DNA of 64,000 bases from Selaginella tamariscina (Eukaryota; Streptophyta; Lycopodiopsida; Selaginellales; Selaginellaceae), in contig PUQB01000005.1 in assembly GCA_003024785.1 (NCBI GenBank), positions 453,732 through 517,731 of the forward strand, given 5' to 3'. Numbering within the stretch: position 1 is the stretch's first letter; the number at the start of each line of letters is the position of its first letter. A program made the translations under genes and the position numbers. The notes under the pieces are model-generated. The model worked only from the letters and a program-made list of their open reading frames with translations, was not told the DNA's origin and searched no databases. Of this stretch, positions 47,563 through 60,951 are shown in pieces.

Positions 47563-49849
47563 TGTGAGTGTCATTAATGACTATGCGATAGGAGATCCAA
47601 CTTCAAGTTTGCGACCTCGTATATACAATGTTGATACACATGCTAAACCCAAAGGTGAATGAAATCCATTGGAATTCAAACTTCATGTGACATATATAAG
47701 GAGCTTATTATGTCTTGTTAGCTTTTGTAATGTATATCCACAAAATCTCCATACATTAATTCAAACATTTGTAAAATCAAGAGAATATAATCATCAATGC
47801 AAATATATAAATATTTAATACATATAGTATATGTACACACACACATACATATAGATAGATAAATAGATATTACATATAGTACATATTTACACCCACACAC
47901 ACATAGATGTTATTTCTATATTATTTTTTTATAAAATATATATTCCCATTGCAAGCAGAAGCTCACAATTGTTATCAACTATTTGCTTGGCAACTTATCA
48001 TGGATATAAAGGACAACAATTGTGAACATCCTATTCACAATTACCATGAATATATTTGATGTCAAATGTGCTTGCAGTTGTCATGGATATATTTGACATC
48101 AATTGTGAGTATCCTACTTGCACTTGCCATGGATATATTTGACATCAACTGCGAGCATCCTGTTTGTAATTGTTATGTACAACAAGCATCCCGCTCGTAA
48201 TTGTTGTGGATATATTTGATGTCATGATTATTCTCTCATCTAGTGAAAGAATATATTTATGAATTTAGAGAAATATAAGGGAATAAAGATAATTTTACAT
48301 CCTTAAATATTTAAAAGCCCTCAATGTGACTTTTGAAATGAAATGTGACCTTTTAAATTTATACTAGAAGAGTCTCGAGAGTAAGGAATCGACAACATCT
48401 TTGGCATGTGCTGTGGCGACATAGTAAAAATAAGGCATTGTGAATGACAAAGTCTTGCACCTTGTTTTTTTTTATTAACCCTTACCTTTAATCCTTAAAA
48501 TAACAATCGCTCAAAATTTAGGGATTACAATAATTAAAATAAATTTAAAGGTTTCAAATTTAAATATTGAAGTTCATAAATTTGGCTTCGTTCAATTTCT
48601 TACTCATATGTGAAATTTATAATTGATCTTCATACAAGTTTAAATAAATTATGGGCAAAATAATTACAAAGAGATATTTAACTATATATTGCTATATATA
48701 TATAATAAATTATTTAAATTTTATAAATTATATTTATATTTATATTATTTATACTATATTTAAATCAATTATAGATATATATATTTAGAAATTAACTAAA
48801 TGAATCAACATTTTAAACTACAAGCAGGAAGATAGCAATTCAGATTTAAATGTTTACATAATTTAATATATTTAATATTATTTACAACTATTTAAAGAAT
48901 GTATAATTGTATGGATGCATTATTAAATTTTCATTTAAAAATTTAATTTCTGTGCAAGCTGTTTATTCGCAATTTGATTAAAATAAAAATAATTAATATA
49001 TATCTGGATTGCAAGAAAGAAGATAGAATTTTAGATTTATATGTTTATGTGGGAATTAAATAATTAATATTATTAATATATATATAAATATAATTTATAA
49101 TTATAATTAAAAATCAATATATTTATCCATAAGTATATACCCAAGGATAAAATATATATATAATTAAACTACGAGTAGTTTGCTTGTAGTGTGCATATAA
49201 AATTAAAAACCCTAGTTTTTTAGGGTTAGGTTAGGGTTTCCTAGAGGAAATTCTTATAGATTACAAATTTGTTGAAAGATCCACAAAATATTGCATATTG
49301 CCAAGGTAATTTAGTTATTTCTAGTAGATTTGTGCATTTTCTTATTGATTTCCTTGATTTTTCTTTAAATGTTGCATCTACGTGCCATTTGTGTATTTGT
49401 TGGCAATTTCTTTTATTATCTTGCATGATCTTCATTTCCCCATAAATCTACACTCACCACATAGCTTTCATACATGGTTGTACGAAAGCTGTGTGAAATT
49501 GTGCGGCTTATGTGTTCTCGCAATTCTTGCAATGGAAGGCTATAGAGAATTGTGAGCAATGCACTTGTCGTTCACACTAATAGGAATTGTGAGCGGATGG
49601 TTCACAGTTCCTTTAGTTGTACATGAACTGCAAGCACATGGCTCACAATTGTTTAAGGAACATACAGTTTGCAGTTTATAGCATTGCAAAAAATTGCGAG
49701 CCTATTGAAAGTATATTTGTGAGTTTGACTATGAGCATCTGACTTGCAATTCTCACAAATGCATCATTTATGACAATTTTAAGCGACACATCTACTAACC
49801 CATATTTCTTGGTTGTAATAGAAACATGAAGTATCAAATAAAGATGAAC
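47563..49849. other. AT-rich gene-poor region, middle part
   Basis: No gene is seen. Apart from the tandem repeat at 47998-48225, it has (AC)n near 47830-47900, AT-rich sequence, and a short telomere-like GGGTTAGGTTAGGGTTT at 49223-49239. Degenerate AATTGTGAGC units occur at 49540-49760. Confidence 0.5.
47998..48225. repeat. Tandem repeat of about 46 bp
   Basis: Four to five imperfect units share CATGGATATATTTGACATCA followed by AYTGYGAGYATCCT. Units start near 47998, 48045, 48082, 48128 and 48207. Confidence 0.7.
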
Positions 49850-50081
49850 GTTGTAACTAAAATAGGAATGTATATAGTCCCATTTTCTTAATAATTAATA
49901 GTTTTAATTATTTAATTAGCATTTTTTAATATAAAAAAATAATTTTTAGAATAATATATGTTTAAAAAAAGAATATTCTTTAAAATTTATGTTTAAAATA
50001 TTAATAATTAATACATAAATATTAATTAAAGATTTTTTTTATATTCCCATTTTCATGTATCATTTCCATTTTAATTACAAT
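49850..50081. mobile_element. 232-bp AT-rich MITE, copy 2
   Basis: Same family and orientation as 44551-44783. The ends are GTTGTAACTAAAATAGGAAT and CATTTCCATTTTAATTACAA. More diverged inside than at the ends. Confidence 0.65.
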
Positions 50082-53000
50082 GTTTCATTCATTTAAACCC
50101 ATTATAGAAGAAGTTCAATGACAAGGTGTTGGGCAGCACATATAGAACTAGAGATCACAAATGTTCATTTGGCAAGTAATCACATATCATTGGAAAAAGA
50201 GTTAGAATCGTATGTAAAGAAATTTCTTCTACCACTGGCTCTTGGGAGGACACAAAAGTATCGAGGCTCTTACTAGATGGAATCAAAATTTGGCATGAAA
50301 GTATAGGACTTCGACAATGGTATTTTAAGGTAGTTAGAGAGATAGGTCTTGTCAATTAGAAGATGTTCATATATTCGATGTAGAAAACGGCTTGGACCTG
50401 GGCATATTAATTAAGGTGAATGAATGGCTGAAGATATGAGTACTGGAATAAACTTGTGAATGAAGACACCTAGTAGTTTCATTAGCTACTATGTCAAGGC
50501 GAGGAACTTCAATTGGGAAAAGTAAATCAAATATCGATGACTACCACGCTTTGCTCTTAGACAATATTCATAGGGAATGCAATTTGTTGCTAGCCAAAAG
50601 GACATTGTTAATAGTAATACAAAATTGGGAGGAGAACAAGAACCGAAAAACAATGAACTTCAAGGATTTGAAATGAATCTGCACTGAGATAGTTGAAATA
50701 AAGAAGACCAAGAAGAAAAAAAATCAAACAAAGTCACAACATCGACTAATGATGAAAAGGATATTGTATCACCAAATTTGACGAAGTCCAAGAAAAAAAA
50801 TTGGTGTTGGCTCTAAAAACCAAACAACCAAAGTTTCCTTGGACTTTTCTATTTTTTTTGACAAAGGTACTGAGGTGAATGTGACAGTGTGTACAATCAT
50901 AAACGCCTTAACATGAATTGGGTGATGACGCTAAAGAATGAGATAGCAAATTCATTGGTGAAGCTAGTGGCAACATACTTGGTCCCTTACCATGCTAACC
51001 AGAACAAATCTTTAAACAAATGGCTAATTGTACCTAAGACCTTGCACACAGATTTCCCAATTGCCACTTCTACATCCTTAGTGGGCAACTTCTATCATGA
51101 CACAATAGCTAATATGTGCCACAACCCTAACATTGAACTTGCCTTGAGGAAGAAAAATAAGGTATGTACGCATATCTAATCAAGGAAGACTCAAATCCTT
51201 AGAGCTCATCCAACTTTTAAAGATACAAAATTGGACTAAGGAAAGATTTTTTTATCCTTCTCTATGACCAATACATACATGCTAGGGAGACATGGAAGAA
51301 TATGGGATTTTGTCTTAGTAACACAGGAAAAAGCACACTCCATGTAAGTATGTGTTTTATTAGTCTTTTTTGAAACTAAAATATCTCATGTTTTGTAGAG
51401 CTTTCTCAAAAGAGTTGAAATGATGCTCAATTTAAGATTTTTTTTAGTGTCCAAGCTTATAATGTTGTTAAAAAAGAAATTTAGCCTTTGGATGAAAGAT
51501 TTAGAGATGTCTTACAAAGGTGACGTCTCGACATAACCTTTTGCAAATATACATGAACCTTTCAAGCATAAAGTTTTTGATAGGCTCACCCACTCTTTCG
51601 TAAGAGATATTGATGAATTGACTACTAAGGAGATAAAGATATGTGCCGAGAAGCTTATAAAGCATGAAATTGTCTTCAAAGTGATGTGGGGACTCAAAGA
51701 TCTAAAGCAATATGCAAAAAAGTTCAGGGATATCATGTTCTTTCGCAAGTTCTTGCATGACTATGTTATAAAGACCTAGCTAGACCACTTTTGCAATGTG
51801 ACAGAAGCGAACGTTACGAATTGATGCCAAGGTGGAGAAGAAGTGGGTTATATCTACTCCCTTTGCTCATAGCTTATAAGAGAACCACAAACATGTCAAC
51901 TATCCAGCCTTTAATAAAATTCACTTCAATTATCACTAAGAGATATAAAGAGTTCATATCTCTTGAAAAAGTAGAATGTGACGAGAGGCCTTTCCACATA
52001 TCATTGGGAGGACGATCGTGATTGGTCTTTGGTGAAGACTACATTGACTTGATCATTGTGGAAAGTTTGGACAAAACATGAAGAGTTTCAAATATTAATT
52101 CAAAGGCTAAAAAATGCAACCTAAATAAGAGAATAGTGTGTTATCTTCATAATGAAGCAAGAAGATTTGTTCTTACTTTAATAAGGGTTGTTATTGGAGA
52201 AAGTCATCATGAAGGATTGTGAGATTGGTTATATAATAAAAATCACAAGTAATTGACACAATTGTTTATCTGATTTGATTCAGGATCACTATTATTGAGT
52301 ACTTGGGACTGTTGGGCCCAATATCACTAGGAGATTCAGATATCTACTTAAGGTTTTAAATGCAAGATTCAACCAAAGTTTCTTAATAAAATCAAAGAAA
52401 AATACAAAAAAATCATAACAAGGAACCATACTAAGAGTAGAAGTAATATCAAAAATCTTATAATGCTTTAAACCTCACAAGATGATGTGTTGTGCTAGAT
52501 TCTTTTTTCATGAGGGTATTATACACAATATCCCCATCATCAGCATTCTCCAAGATAATAAGGAAATTGAAAAAACATGGACTCCTTGAGATTAGTTGGA
52601 AAAATTTGCTCCACTTTGTATGCAAATTTCTGTAAAATAAAAAAAAAAAATTTGAAACCTATAGGTGGTGCTATTGTTGCCCTTGGGTTTCTGACTACTT
52701 TAGAAGCTCTGGTGGAGGATGAGGGCGATGGAGAAGAGGTAAGGATTAAGCAAAAGAAGATCAATCTGAACAATAATAGCATCTTCATCCTCAGTGAAAG
52801 ACACACGTGAGCATAAGAAAGGTAAAGGTGACTTATAACTGTCTTAATTTGTAAATTTAGAATTTTGTAATTTTTAATTTGGTGTACAACTCATGTAGAA
52901 AACAAGCACTTTTTTATTTCATTCAGCTATGAACATAGAATTGCTAGTTATTCACTAACAAATCCCTAGCCAATGGGAGGTTCTAGGGGATTCAAAACGT

Positions 53001-53246
53001 CTTTTTCATAAGAATTTTCATAACGAAGTGCACCCTGAAATTAGTGAACATGGGGAGGGCACATGCCAAGGATGTGTGGAACTCGACAAGGGGCCCATGA
53101 ATTAACATGCTCTGGAAGAACTCTCAATAGAATGTAAGATCTCCTAAAAAATTTTCTAATAGTTGACAACCTTAATGAGGTGTTAGTTTATTGTGAAAAG
53201 TGGGGGCTAAATCATAAACACACATGTCATGGGATGTTCATGTTGA
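50082..53246. other. AT-rich region with decayed coding fragments
   Basis: Frames of 60-96 codons on the + strand, such as 50889-51179 (NEIANSLVKLVATYLVPYH) and 52577-52810 (KPIGGAIVALGFLTTLEALV), are separated by stops. No family is recognised. The fragments may be parts of an old mobile element or gene. Confidence 0.35.
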
Positions 53247-53952
53247 TGGTCATTGGGGACTCCCTAGGCCAGATGTGGGGCTACTATGAAGCCTCGGTGG
53301 TTGCCAAGACGTTGTTGAAAGCGTCCAATCCCGGGGGTCCACATTAATGAGCTAGACTTAGTGCAGAAGCACTAGAAAGTGCTGAGATGGCCTCTACCCA
53401 GACGCCACAAGGGTTTGTGTACAGGTGAGCAATAGTTCTCCTAAGTGTACTCCCTTGTTGGTATATCGCTAGGCTAGGATCATGGCAAGAGGGGAGTAAA
53501 TGGGAGAGGTGGTAGACAGATGGAATAACCTTATATATATTGCAATGTTACCTAGAGGAGGCAGAGCAAGATACAAAGAAGAAGATGGACTAGAAGGACC
53601 CTGACCCACTACCAACCCTCCTACTTATATAGTGGGTCAGCCAATGCTAGACCCTAGGTATAGTTGGCACTCTCCTACTAGTCTACCACCCTATGACAAA
53701 GTCTTGCTAGTAGCATTTATGCGCCTCCCTCACACGTGTTGTCCAAGCTACCTTGGTAGTTGATTTGGACAATTGGATTTACACTTGGGTTAAACACCAC
53801 CTGGTAGCTATCATCGTCAGTCCGTACATGCTGTACCTTCACAGTTTGGCTGCTCCATCTCGTCGCTCATTTGTGTCGGCTGACGGTTTGACGGTAGTCA
53901 AACCACCATCAACCAGATGCTCGAACTTAATCGCTAGCTCATCCTCAGGCCA
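53247..53952 (-). repeat. Family 1 LTR a
   Basis: A 706-bp inverse copy of the LTR at 6281-7010, with TGG...CCA ends. It is the leftmost and most diverged of three in the array. Confidence 0.85.
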
Positions 53953-54626
53953 TGTGCTCCCTTACCCTAGGTCATGCTAGAGTGGTTGCGGTAGGTAGTG
54001 GCTAGCTTCTACTTTAGGGCGGTGATCATCACATCCTATAGCTCAGTAGCCTTTTGTAGCTCTGCATGAAACCCTGCCTCTTGCTACTCATGAGCGTGTT
54101 TACTTGAGCCTCCAGCTCCCGAATTTGCTTGTGTGAGTGTTGTAGCTCTTGCTCCCTTGTTGTAAGCAGTTGAGCTTGTCGGTGGGTGTGCTCTACTAAC
54201 TCAATGGAAGTGGTTCAAGGTGGGTCCTGATCTTTGGGTGAGTTGTGCTCCCTCCTTGCTCTTGGCCGTAATGCAACATTCACCCTCAGCCCTCTGGGTG
54301 GGGGTTCCTCTTAGCTGGCCGCAAGTGTGGTTTTGGTTACTGTGTGTTGAGTTGTGTGCTGGTGCAACTCCTCCCTGATCCCCACCAATTTTGCTTGCCC
54401 TTTACTTGATCTGCGTCTTGAATTCGTGAATTTACTGCTCTTTTTTACTATGACCTGGCCGCGGGCATGTTGTGGTGGTCTAGGAGCCTTTGGAGGGTAT
54501 CATACTCACCATGTAACCTACCGAATTTTGTTGCTCCCAAGTTCCTTGGCATCCTTCCTCCTCTTTATTACTACCTTACATAGTAGGGCTTTTTAGCAGA
54601 GCAGTTCCTTAGAGCTTCTTTGCGTC
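53953..54626 (-). pseudogene. Coiled-coil ORF remnant between LTR a and LTR b
   Basis: This 674-bp spacer resembles the end of the coiled-coil ORF of copy 2 (the segment around GGTTACCAAAGC and TGGCCGCAACCAAC). No gag or pol remains. The element between these LTRs has lost nearly all of its interior. Confidence 0.6.
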
Positions 54627-55341
54627 TGGTCGTCGGGGACTCCGCAGGCCAGATGTGGTGCTTCTTAGGAAGCTTTAGTGGTCGTTAGGACGCTATGGAG
54701 AGCGTCCAACTTTGAGGGTCTGAACCGGCAAGCCGGCCTTACCTCGAAAGTGATGGAAGGTGTTGGATGGCCTCTACCCGGACGTTGCAAGGGTCCGTGT
54801 ACAGGGTAGGGGAGTTCTACTATGGTGGTTTGGCAGAGAGCGTTGCTCAGCCTAGGAGTGGGACAAGTAGGGAATACCCGCTTGTAAAGTGAATAGAAGG
54901 AATATGGATATATTATATTGCCTGTTTGAGTACAAACTATCTCCGATAGAGGAGCAAGATACAAGACGCAGACTTGACTCCCAAAAGACCACAACCCACT
55001 ACCAGCCTTCCTGCTTATGTAGTGGGTTACCTAGCGCTAGACCCTAGGTATAGGTGGTGCCTTCCTACTGGTCTACTGCCTTGTGACAGAGTCCTATCTG
55101 TCACATTTATGTGCCTCCCTCACGCGTGCTGTCCTACGTACCCTGGGTAGTTGGTCTAAACGATCGGATCTACGCCTGGTTACGCTGCTGCCTGACATCG
55201 GTCACCATCAGTTCATACCTGAGGTACCTTCCTTATCTGCCGCTTTGTCTCGTCACTCGTCCACGTTGGCTGGCCGTTTGACGGTGTCTGGCCACTGTCA
55301 ACCAGATGCCTGAGCTTATTTGTTGGCACGTCCTCGGGCCA
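54627..55341 (-). repeat. Family 1 LTR b (3' LTR of copy 2)
   Basis: A 715-bp LTR, close to LTR c over most of its length. Preceded on the minus strand by a weak purine tract (GGTAGATGTCTAGAGCA). Confidence 0.85.
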
Positions 55342-56130
55342 TGTGCTCTAGACATCTACCCCTTGGAGCTCCCGGTACATGGCGATTTCGTTCTCTGTTG
55401 CGGCTAGCATGGTCTTCATTGTGGTGATGGTCACCTCCCGTAGCACAATCACCTCCGGAGCTTTGCCTTGGACCCTGCCTATTGCTCTCGAACCTGCTTA
55501 AGCTGACCCTCCAGGTCCTGAGTCCATTCTCGCGGGTATTGCAACTCCTGTTCCCTTGCCGCAAGGAGTTGAGCTTGTAGCTAGGTGTGTACCTCTAGCT
55601 CCCTAATGGTCCATGTCGAGTCCTCTGGGTCTTCGACCTGTCGGCGCTCCGCGAGTGGGGAGACGGTTACCAAAGCTCCATACGACTTGGGTGGGTCTCT
55701 CTGAGGAGATGCGGGGATGACTTTGAGCTGGATGGTGGCTTGGTGCAGCTCTTCTTTGGCCGCAACCAACTTCTGGTGAACCCGGCTAAGCTCTGCCTTG
55801 CGTTGCTCAAGTGTGGAGCTGAGCTCGAAAACCTATCGCTCCTTCTCCGCTATGACCTGCTCAAACTCTTGTCCTAGTTGGTCGTGGAGATTTTGGATGT
55901 GGTCGTACTTGATTTAAAGTTGATCCAAGCTGTCGATCAACTGTTGACACGTCTCCTCTGTTTGCTTCCTTCCAACTTCCGCAATCTCCCATAGGTGAAC
56001 TCCCTTGAGAAGCTAGTCCAAGTACTCCCGGGCCTCCTTTTGAGCGGTTCGGTAGTTGTCCGTGAGCTCCTGTATTATTGTGTTGTGTTCTGTGGTAACC
56101 CCGGGAGATCCAAATCATTGTACACCGCTA
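55342..56130 (-). pseudogene. Coiled-coil ORF of copy 2
   Basis: Begins in frame with the end of the RT fragment as ALSKAFSQIWKSVAVYNDLD, equivalent to TKFAEAFNQLKEAMAIYYNL in copy 1. It then continues to HNTIIQELTDNYRTAQKEAR in another frame and E/K/Q/R-rich sequence with stops. No known domain. Confidence 0.6.
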
Positions 56131-57217
56131 CGGACTTCCAAATTTGACTGAAGGCCTTGGACAAGGCCACCTGTCGATGGGTGGTCCATTCATACGGTGC
56201 CTCCTTTGTGAGCAATTCGGTCATTGGTTGGGCCCTATCGGCATACTTTTGGATAAACTTGCGGTAGAACCCTGCTTTCCCCAGGAATCTTTGGAGTTCC
56301 GTGATGTTCTGTGGAGGTGGCATTTTGGCTAGTGCTCATACTGAACCTAGGTCCATCATGATGCCTTCCCTGGAAATGATGTGCCCTAGTAACTTCCTCG
56401 TGATCATGCCAAATACGCACTTTGAGGGGTTAAGAGATATCCCATATTCCTGGCAGCGCCGGAACACCCATTCTAAGCGTGTCACATGGTCTTGCGCAGG
56501 TCCATAAGCTGTGAAGTCGTCTAGGAATGCCTTGACAAAATCTGTGAGGTTGTCCGGGAATACCCGTTGGACCAACCTTTGAAATGTGGTTGGAGTGTTG
56601 CAGAGTCCGAACGGCATAACTTTGAAGGCGTAAGCACCCCAGTCTGTGATGAATGCAATTTTGGCTTGGTCTTCCGCTGCGATCATCACCTGGTTGTATC
56701 CATTGAAGCCGTCCATGAACGAGTACATCTCGTGGCCCGCTACGTCTTCTAAGATGGCCTCTATGAATGGGATGGGGAACGGGTCCTTCTCCGTGGCGGC
56801 ATTCAACCGTTGATAATCTATGCAGATCCTCAGCTGGCCGTCCTTCTTTGGTACAATCATAATTGGTGACATCCATTCTGGGTTCTCAATGGGGTAGACG
56901 AAGTCCGTTTCGAGCCACTTGTCAATCTCCTGTTTAGCTTTTCGGGCGTAGTTTGGGTTGATGCAATAGCGTTGTTGCTGGCTGGGTCGGGTGTCGGGTT
57001 TTAGTTTAATTCGGTACTGGCATAACTCCGGTGGTACTCCCCTTAGGTCGTGGTAGCTCCAGGCGAATACCTCCCTGTATCTACGGAGACAATCGGTAAT
57101 CTGCTCTCCTAGCTTTGCTCTAATGTGAGCATTAACATTTATTGGTCGGGGGTCTTCGTCGGTGGCTATGTTGACCTGCTTGACCGCTGCTTCGGGAGTC
57201 ATGTTCCACCCATACAT
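56130..57217 (-). pseudogene. Reverse transcriptase of copy 2, fused to coiled-coil sequence
   Basis: The frame 57217-56336 contains VFAWSYHDLRGVPPELCQYR, SPIMIVPKKDGQLRICIDYQ, SFMDGFNGYNQVMIAAEDQA, VMPFGLCNTPTTFQR and the catalytic AFLDDFTAYG (F-L-D-D). A shift near 56330 leads to QRFLGKAGFYRKFIQKYADR and TKEAPYEWTT, where the RNase H would begin, but the sequence passes directly into the coiled-coil ORF. The RT type (DGFxGYNQ, FLDD) is found in non-chromoviral plant gypsy elements. Confidence 0.85.
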
Positions 57218-57676
57218 CGGCTTGCTACGGTACTCTTCCTAGGCCGATGGGGCTACACTTCGCATTTCTTTCCACATAACAAGCCACCTCGGGATTTGAG
57301 CTTCTGGAGTGTCTGCTCTGGTTTCTAGCCGAGTCATTAGGTATGTGGCAGCCAACTCCTGTACTTCCTATCGAGGATCCACCTCTCCTATGACAAATAG
57401 CTTTGGCAAACATGCTAGGATGGCCGCTTCTTCCTCATCATCCAGTCCCTCTCCCTAGTCTGAAAGATGGTATTTCTGGAGGGATTCCAATGGTGGTGTC
57501 GAGACTTGTTTCGCAGTAATGGATATGACCCCCTCCTTGATGGGAAACCGAATTTGCTACTTCTCCCAATCGTGTTGTACCCTTGCACCCCGGAGCCACG
57601 GCCGGCCCAGGAGTAAGTCGAACCCTCCTTTTGCGTGCATGTCGAGGACGACCACGTTTATCAGGAACTTGATGCT

Positions 57677-57892
57677 CTAGATCCTAATGCTTACCTCCCT
57701 CATGATGCCCTTAGGGGCCACCTTGGCTTGGTTTGCCATACGTATAAGGAAGGGTGAGGGCTCCAGGGGAGGCATCCCTAGTTGTTGATGGAGTTCTGTG
57801 GACATGATATTTACGCATGATCCCTCATCTATGATCACGTTGTGGACTGTGCAGCCTGCCACTTGGACGGGTATGGCCGGTACATTGTCCAC
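57677..57892 (-). pseudogene. Protease of copy 2
   Basis: 71 codons with VHNVIIDEGSCVNIMSTELH and FLIRMANQAKVAPKGIM. DEGS replaces DGGS, so activity is doubtful. Confidence 0.7.
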
Positions 57893-58599
57893 AAAGTCTA
57901 CGCTGTTGTTGCGACCCTTGGGGCTATGACTGTTGGCCCGTGCAGTTCTCTAGTGAGGACGTCATAAAGCCCTGGGGATAACCATAGCAGTTCTCCTAAG
58001 GTTACCGACACCTGGGTTTCTCGCACCTTCCCAGCGAGGGCCTCGTGCATCCCCATCGTGCCCCTAGCCTCTGTGCCCTGTGCCAGTCTCACCTATTCTA
58101 TAGCTGCTTCCACCTCAGCGCGTCTTTGCTCCCATTGACCTAGTCTCCCCAGTTCAGCTACCACTTCCTCCTCGCTGGACCCCATTGTCTTCCTCCTCCA
58201 AGTCAACTGGTCGTCTCGTCTGTTGGGCTTGTGACCTCATGATTGCCCCACATTACAGCTCGGGGGGTGACATCTCTACATGGTGGGCATGTGGTGTGGG
58301 ACCTAGTGTTGCTGTGGCTGGGGCTGGTCCCTCGGCCACCCCTATGGCCTTTGGTACATGTGCTTCCAGCATAGGTTTGAGCATTGCGATCCAGGGGCAT
58401 TAGTACAGTGGATGGTGTTCACTGCACAGCGTGCATATCAACTCTCAGCGTTTTGATCGTCTGTTTTTGTCGTCGTACCTCGGTCGGTTTTGTTGTCACT
58501 CCCAGGAGTGCGACCTTTGGTTGCAGTCTCCTGACCGCAATCTGCAATGGGGTTGGCCACCACCACAGCCTCCATACAATTGGTCCCCAGGTGATCCGC

Positions 58600-59568
58600 C
58601 TCTTATCGCTCAACGACCCAGGCGCCAGTCTGGGGTTGCATGCTGCTTAGGAGCTTGGTTAGCTGGTAATAATCATCTGTGTTGTGGGATCCATGGACAT
58701 TACATACTTTCCAATATTTATCCCTATGCGCTATGTATCCTAATTGAGCAAGAGTCGTCGCTAGGTCCTCTTGCCTTGTGACCGCTCTGTTGGTCTCCCT
58801 TCGTTGGGATTGCTCATGCTCCTTGGCCCCCTCCGTCTCTCCTTGCGGGCCGGATTGGGAACGTCCGAGAGTTCCTCCTCATTTGTGGTGGTGTCATTGG
58901 CCCCCCGGCATCTGATTTGTCATGCGCTTCCCTCTCATGTCATCTTTCGACTTCCCGCTTCTCATCCTTCTTGGTGTACCAGAGTAGTTTGTCGAATGTC
59001 TGGTCGTCATTTAAGCCTATCCACTTGCGGATCTCTGGCCGTAGTCCCTTTCGGTACCACATTTTCTTGGTTAGGTCAATTGGGGCATCTCTTAGCCGAG
59101 TGATGTACCCCAACATGTGGACCGTGTATTCGTCGACCGACTCTCCTACTTTTTGTTTCAAGCTCGTTAGCTTGTGGATCACTTCCTCTTCACTCTTTTC
59201 CTCCCAGAAGGTATCCAGAAACGCCCTTCGTGCAGTTCCCAGCGAGCTCCTTCGTTTGCCTCGTGGAATCGCATCCACCAGGCGTGTGCTTTCTTATCCA
59301 GAGTGCATGCAAAGGCACTCAGCTTCTTGTGATTATCGATTACACTCCGAAGTTCTCACACCTGTTCGAACTTGTGTACGTGTTGGTCTGCGTCTTCCCC
59401 CTTCGCTCCATGGAATGCGGGTAAAAGCACTGTTATGGTGCTCTCCTGCATCCGATTGAGCACGCATGCTAGTAAGGTAATCGGGTCGGTTCCCATGGCA
59501 TCCCATTGCGCCTGAGAAGTGTTCTTATCCGGACCCTCTGCTTCAGATGTGGTGTAGTCCACATCCAA
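58600..59568 (-). pseudogene. Gag of copy 2
   Basis: Contains the core FLDTFWEEKSEEEVIHKL, KQKVGESVDEYTVHMLGY and RKGLRPEIRKWIGLNDDQTF (58940-59278), parallel to copy 1. A knuckle-like VCNVHGSHNTDDY near 58680-58720 has lost two cysteines relative to copy 1. Upstream frame 59356-59568 carries QAQWDAMGTDPITLLA. Confidence 0.7.
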
Positions 59569-60951
59569 GTATTTTGCGGGTACCTTTCTCCTTCCTCGCG
59601 GCCCTACCCTCCCGTTGAGGGTGGGTGACGAGGACGGGCTCCTCCTGACTATCCCTCGAGGGCTCCCTCCACGGGACCAACCTGATGGCTGGTGGCATGG
59701 CTTACCTTGGCTGAACGGTATTCCCTCATCCAGTGAGTAGTTTTGTAGGATTTGTGCACAGAATCCCCCCGCGACATTTAGACAGTCGTGATTGATGGAG
59801 CGATTCCTCCTCGCCTTGAGACGGTATCCCCTCGTCTGATGATGGTTGCAGCTCTGCCATGTGCTTTGGCGGATTTCCCTCGCGAGGTCTGTGCGATACT
59901 AGTTGTTCGGGCGAATCTCTCCTGTCCTTGGACGAATTCCTCTCGTCCCTTCTCCAGAGTGGCCACTGTGCGGCCCCTCTTTCTGGTACCTCTTCCCAGT
60001 CCGTCAGCTCGTCGACGTCTAGTCGCTTTCACGTAGGTGGTCGTCTCATGTGTACCCCGGCCTTCCGAAGCCTTGAGTTCTCATCCTAGTAACCACTCTG
60101 GCCTGCTGCGTTGTTCGATCGGTTGAACTCCTGGTGCAGAGGTTGCCTTATTGGCAATCAATGCCCCTCTCTACGAGGGCCTTCTTGGATGAGGCTCTTC
60201 CTCCCATCTTTCCGAGTAGGCACAGCCCCTTGCATCACCCTGGTGGGTGATGACGGCCCTGAGTTTCCTACCTTACGTCCGTCGTGGCGCTAGCCACGCT
60301 GGACTTCTGGCTCACGTCCCCCGTTGCTATTCGTGTTGCTTTCACCCCTTTGAAATTCCTGCCTCTGTTGCAGGGCTGCCCTTTCCTGGGGTTGTCTTGT
60401 GCGAGGTTTTCTTTTTGGGGGTACTTGTCAAACACGGGTTCTGCTCTTTGTGTGGGGCTCATCGTGGCCGTCACTTTCACCTACGTTGAGAGGTGGAGGG
60501 CTTTCATCGTCCTACCATCCATCCCATTCTGCATCATAGGTTATTGTCGAGTGAAGTCGCCCGTTCGAGTGCTGTTCATACCCGCATGCTACCGTACCTG
60601 GACTAACGTCTAGACATGCTGTGGTTCTTTCATATCCTTCTTCGTCATCGACGGCGTGCGACGCCTCTGCTGCTGCTGTGCCAGGTTTACCGCTGCTCGG
60701 AGATTCGGCTATGCGGTATTTATGTCGTTCCCTCGGGTAGTGAGGTAGGGGCCGATTGCGGCAACCAAGGTGCCTCGCCGCCTTCCATCAACCTCCCTCG
60801 GCCAGCCCATTACATCCTCCTGGCCAGTTGTTGCTCGTCAATTTCTATTTGTTTGAACGAGTTAATCCCGGCTCTCCTTCAGGCCACAACTTTGCTTGCT
60901 ATAGTGAACTCCATCCGTGTGTACTATCTATCCCTCCGTGGTCGCCACAAA
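59569..60951 (-). other. Leader and 5' internal region of copy 2
   Basis: Matches 1-1300 of the window in inverse orientation. A possible primer site TGGCGACCACGGAGGGATAG (minus strand, about 60943-60924) lies four bases after the LTR end; the tRNA is not identified. No clear ORF product. Confidence 0.5.

Noticed and set aside
49204-49240. Telomere-like GGGTTAGGTTAGGGTTT as an internal telomere array
   Set aside because: Only two or three units; too short to call.
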